The position numbers were made by a program, and so were the translations under genes. Positions 13,367-15,693 of a stretch of 15,693 nt of DNA are shown here, one piece after another. The notes under the pieces are model-generated. The model ran no database searches. It saw only the letters and a list, made by a program, of their open reading frames with translations, and was not told the DNA's origin. The stretch spans positions 1 through 15,693 of the forward strand of contig NZ_JAGGKC010000044.1 in the NCBI RefSeq assembly GCF_017873395.1. The letters run 5' to 3'. Within the stretch, counting starts at the first letter, position 1. Every line of letters begins with the position of its first letter. Origin of the DNA: Youngiibacter multivorans (GTDB taxonomy: Bacteria > Bacillota > Clostridia > Clostridiales > Clostridiaceae).

Positions 13367-15115
13367 CTACCCAATCCACCTGACCAGAGTAATATTCGCA
13401 TCATACTTTTCTACCTTATGATTTCCAACAACCATTGAATCCAGCACCTGCACTGATTTGATATACATTATCTGTCCATTGATGTAAGCAACTATAGCTT
13501 CTCCATCTTTGAAGTTCATCTGCTGATTGGTGATGTTTATCTTAAGGTTGCTGTTATTGTCCCCAATGGTTAATCCGGTAATGTCATCGAATTTAAAGTA
13601 CTGATTGATATCCTCGACAGTGCTCAAATCAGCCTTCCCATTTAGCGCCTGCTCTATTGATGTTCCAGCATAGCTAATATCACTATTTGTTACCCTTCCA
13701 GCTCCTAGGCTGAAAGTACCATCAGCAAGGTTAATCCAGCTGGATCCATTCGCTGATTGAAGTATTCCCGTCTTTACAATATTTGCACTAAGCTCACCTG
13801 TAGTAATGAAGGATGCGCTTATCCTTCCATCATTGGTTATCGCGATTGGAAAGCTACCATTGATTCCTGATGAACTGTAACCAAGCCCATTGATGTTCCA
13901 TCGCCATATCTTCTGAGCTGTTGCTGGATCATCAGTATCCATGATTAGGATTTCGCCATTGCGCTTTAGTACATAACCTCCAAGGGCAGTCGTGAGAAGT
14001 GTGGTAGCGTTTAGTATTGCTGCATTTAAGTCCGAATTATTTCTCTCTACAGTCTGGGCCAAGGCTTTTTGAACGTCAGAGATTTTGGAAATGCTTCCTG
14101 ACATTCTTTCCTTGAAGTCTCCGATCTCAATCTTTGAAGTCCTGCCAAGAAGCAGGTCTTTCTCAATGCTTATTACTCTTGATTTGTGGTCAATACCCAG
14201 GTCTAGATGCCTGCAAATTACTGTATCACCAAGCTCCACCTTAACCAAGTTCTTGAAATTCTTGTATTCCTCGGTGTTTTCCAGGTTAAACATATCAACT
14301 TTGATGTTAGTGACTGGAAGGTCGCACTTTGTATCGATGAAGTAGGAAGTGGCAGCCTCTCTAAGCTGTGTAAACGCCTCTTCTTCAGTTGTTTCCTCGC
14401 CTATACCGATATCGAACTCTACTTCCTTAATCCTTGGAAATACGTAGGAGCTAACATATGGACTATCAACATACACTTCGGGAAGCTCCAATCCGTCTTT
14501 ACCTTTTGGCCTAATCCTGGTTACTAAAGCATCGTAGTCTTCTGTTACTTCCACATCCAGAATGTTCTTCCTGTATGAGATTGTTACTCCATTGTCCTGG
14601 CCTCTTTGACTCAGTATCGAGATTAGCCAACCGTCTAGCTTTAGTTCTCCATTCCACTTGGATATAATACTGTCGCTCCCTATTATGCAATCAACAATGT
14701 TCCTATTTATGAAGTACTGAGTCGCAGGTGTTGAAATATCTGAGAAAGCTGTAAATGGATGCAAATAAATAGCTGCCCCAAGAACATCTTCCAGGGCAGC
14801 TTGAGCTCCTTTGTTTGTGGGTCTGATATCCCTTACTTCGTTGTAGACCAAATCCCAGAATACATGACGTGTATATACATAAAGGCTTGTCATACCTTTC
14901 CGGGTCTTATATATCCTGAAGGGCTGGCCATCAGCATGAATTATCCTTCCTTCTATGATCTCTTTCCATTTCCCTGTCTGGTCATAAATAGCTTCAAATT
15001 CTGCACTAAAAAGACCGTTTAAGACTTCCTTAGAGGTAGCCTTAATCAAGTTATTCAGTATAGTAATCCCATTGGAAGTGAAGGTTGTTGCATCTTTTTC
15101 AAATAGTCTGATCAA
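13367..15115 (-). CDS. Phage tail hub/spike protein (Tal, prophage endopeptidase tail family-like)
   Basis: The 582-residue protein follows Dit, the usual position of the tail-associated Tal protein. The N-terminal third (FSAEFEAIYDQTGKWKEII, then GQPFRIYKTRK) matches the gp27/Tal-type hub, continuing through DYDALVTRIRPKGKDGLELPE and VELGDTVICRHLDLGI. After about residue 340 come a helix, then beta-helix-like repeats (GELSANIVKTG, WINLADGTFSLG) typical of the spike region. No peptidase or lysozyme motif is obvious. The start is a TTG at 15113-15115, with AGGAGG 7 bases upstream; no ATG is available. It begins 11 bases after the Dit stop. The role is closing the tail tube and contact with the cell surface. 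Confidence 0.82.
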   Translation of the reverse strand: MIRLFEKDATTFTSNGITILNNLIKATSKEVLNGLFSAEFEAIYDQTGKWKEIIEGRIIHADGQPFRIYKTRKGMTSLYVYTRHVFWDLVYNEVRDIRPTNKGAQAALEDVLGAAIYLHPFTAFSDISTPATQYFINRNIVDCIIGSDSIISKWNGELKLDGWLISILSQRGQDNGVTISYRKNILDVEVTEDYDALVTRIRPKGKDGLELPEVYVDSPYVSSYVFPRIKEVEFDIGIGEETTEEEAFTQLREAATSYFIDTKCDLPVTNIKVDMFNLENTEEYKNFKNLVKVELGDTVICRHLDLGIDHKSRVISIEKDLLLGRTSKIEIGDFKERMSGSISKISDVQKALAQTVERNNSDLNAAILNATTLLTTALGGYVLKRNGEILIMDTDDPATAQKIWRWNINGLGYSSSGINGSFPIAITNDGRISASFITTGELSANIVKTGILQSANGSSWINLADGTFSLGAGRVTNSDISYAGTSIEQALNGKADLSTVEDINQYFKFDDITGLTIGDNNSNLKINITNQQMNFKDGEAIVAYINGQIMYIKSVQVLDSMVVGNHKVEKYDANITLVRWIG

Positions 15116-15126
15116 ACCTCCACCTC

Positions 15127-15693
15127 CTACAGATTTCGCCAGTTGGGCACTAGCTCAAGCTTTGTTACTATTCCGGTCCAAGAGATTGAGTTTGTGCCAG
15201 GATAAAGTATTGGAAACTCTCCCTGCATATCGTTATTCTTTCCAATCAGATCCTTGTAAGCTTCTTCGATTTCGCTGTTCAGGGTCACATATTCCGTAAC
15301 ATTACTCAGAATCACATTAGCTAAATTCACAGTCAGGTTAATACTTCCAGAGCCAAACACAGTGATTATTGGCCTGGATGTTGCTATTCCTAAATTCAAT
15401 ATGTTTCCTGGTACAGTTATGGTCTGGAGTGTCAATCCACTCTCCTGGTAACCGTATGGCTGGCAGACAAACTTTAACTTTGCTGTTCTTAGATATAGGA
15501 GCTTCTTGAAGTCAATTGGCCCACTTAGCCTTGCCTTGTAGAAAACATCAGGATCACTTGATAGTACCAAGTTCCCACTTCCTCGTAACCATGACTTTAT
15601 AGCATTAAGCTGATCTATGTCCTTAAGCGTTATCTCAATCTCTTTTTCAATAGGAGCTAAGCTTCCGTGCTCCTGGAACAAATAACCATCCCT
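15127..15693 (-). CDS. Distal tail protein (Dit, Sipho_tail family), 5' end cut by window
   Basis: The C-terminal 188 residues are visible; the frame is open through the window edge at 15693, so an apparent TTG start at 15681 is not real. The segment holds EIEITLKDIDQLNAIKSWL, GNLVLSSDPDVFYKARL, LLYLRTAKLKFVCQPYGY and a final ISWTGIVTKLELVPNWRNL. These match the latter part of the siphophage Dit N-terminal domain and the galectin-like C-terminal domain. Dit forms the hexameric hub linking the tail tube to Tal. The TAG stop at 15127-15129 directly adjoins the ribosome site of the Tal gene, so the two are tightly coupled. Confidence 0.85.
   Translation of the reverse strand, partial: RDGYLFQEHGSLAPIEKEIEITLKDIDQLNAIKSWLRGSGNLVLSSDPDVFYKARLSGPIDFKKLLYLRTAKLKFVCQPYGYQESGLTLQTITVPGNILNLGIATSRPIITVFGSGSINLTVNLANVILSNVTEYVTLNSEIEEAYKDLIGKNNDMQGEFPILYPGTNSISWTGIVTKLELVPNWRNL

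Noticed and set aside
1..15693. CRISPR array, tRNA, rRNA or complete insertion sequence
   Set aside because: No regularly spaced direct repeats, tRNA-like cloverleaf or transposase with terminal repeats was found by eye.

Overview
The window looks like one end of an integrated siphophage next to a chromosomal catabolic operon in a low-GC Gram-positive bacterium. A member of the Clostridia or a relative is likely, inferred from the AT-rich intergenic DNA, strong AGGAGG ribosome sites, a sigma-54 promoter and the Firmicutes-type phage proteins. The species cannot be named from this sequence. Almost every gene lies on the minus strand, so transcription runs from high to low coordinates.

Host side, about 1-4120. 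A SnoaL/PhzA-B-like gene (3410-3898) has its own sigma-A-type promoter and ends at a strong hairpin terminator (3294-3345). After a non-coding gap of about 530 bp comes an operon with a textbook sigma-54 promoter (2792-2807): an acyl-CoA:acetate/3-ketoacid CoA-transferase, a wrecked short-chain dehydrogenase, a MaoC-type enoyl-CoA hydratase and a flavin-reductase-like protein cut by the window edge. Together they suggest activation and beta-oxidation-like processing of a short acyl-CoA, but the substrate is not visible. The dehydrogenase has lost its N-terminal half, apparently by a deletion that also altered the CoA-transferase tail, and carries two frameshifts and a stop.

Phage side, about 4120-15693. 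Read in the direction of transcription it holds: distal tail protein Dit (5' end outside the window); tail hub/spike protein Tal; a large DUF859-like tail protein; a DNRLRE-domain tail protein; a protein with two small carbohydrate-binding-like modules; a run of small accessory genes (65-aa unknown, YdbC/PC4-like ssDNA-binding protein, double-CxxC protein, zinc-ribbon genes); holin; amidase; a 51-aa conserved-looking small protein; and two tandem large serine recombinases, translationally coupled by an ATGA overlap. The recombinases lie at the edge next to host DNA, so the att junction is probably just downstream of the second one. An orphan reading frame there may be the remnant of the host gene that was entered.

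The most interesting stretch is the accessory block between tail and holin (about 8245-10140). It has a LexA-like palindrome overlapping a promoter with a perfect -10, two ribosome sites that can be sequestered in stems, a duplicated zinc-ribbon/terminator module in which one copy has decayed, and a small membrane protein gene on the opposite strand between the two copies. No CRISPR array, rRNA, tRNA or recognisable insertion sequence was seen.
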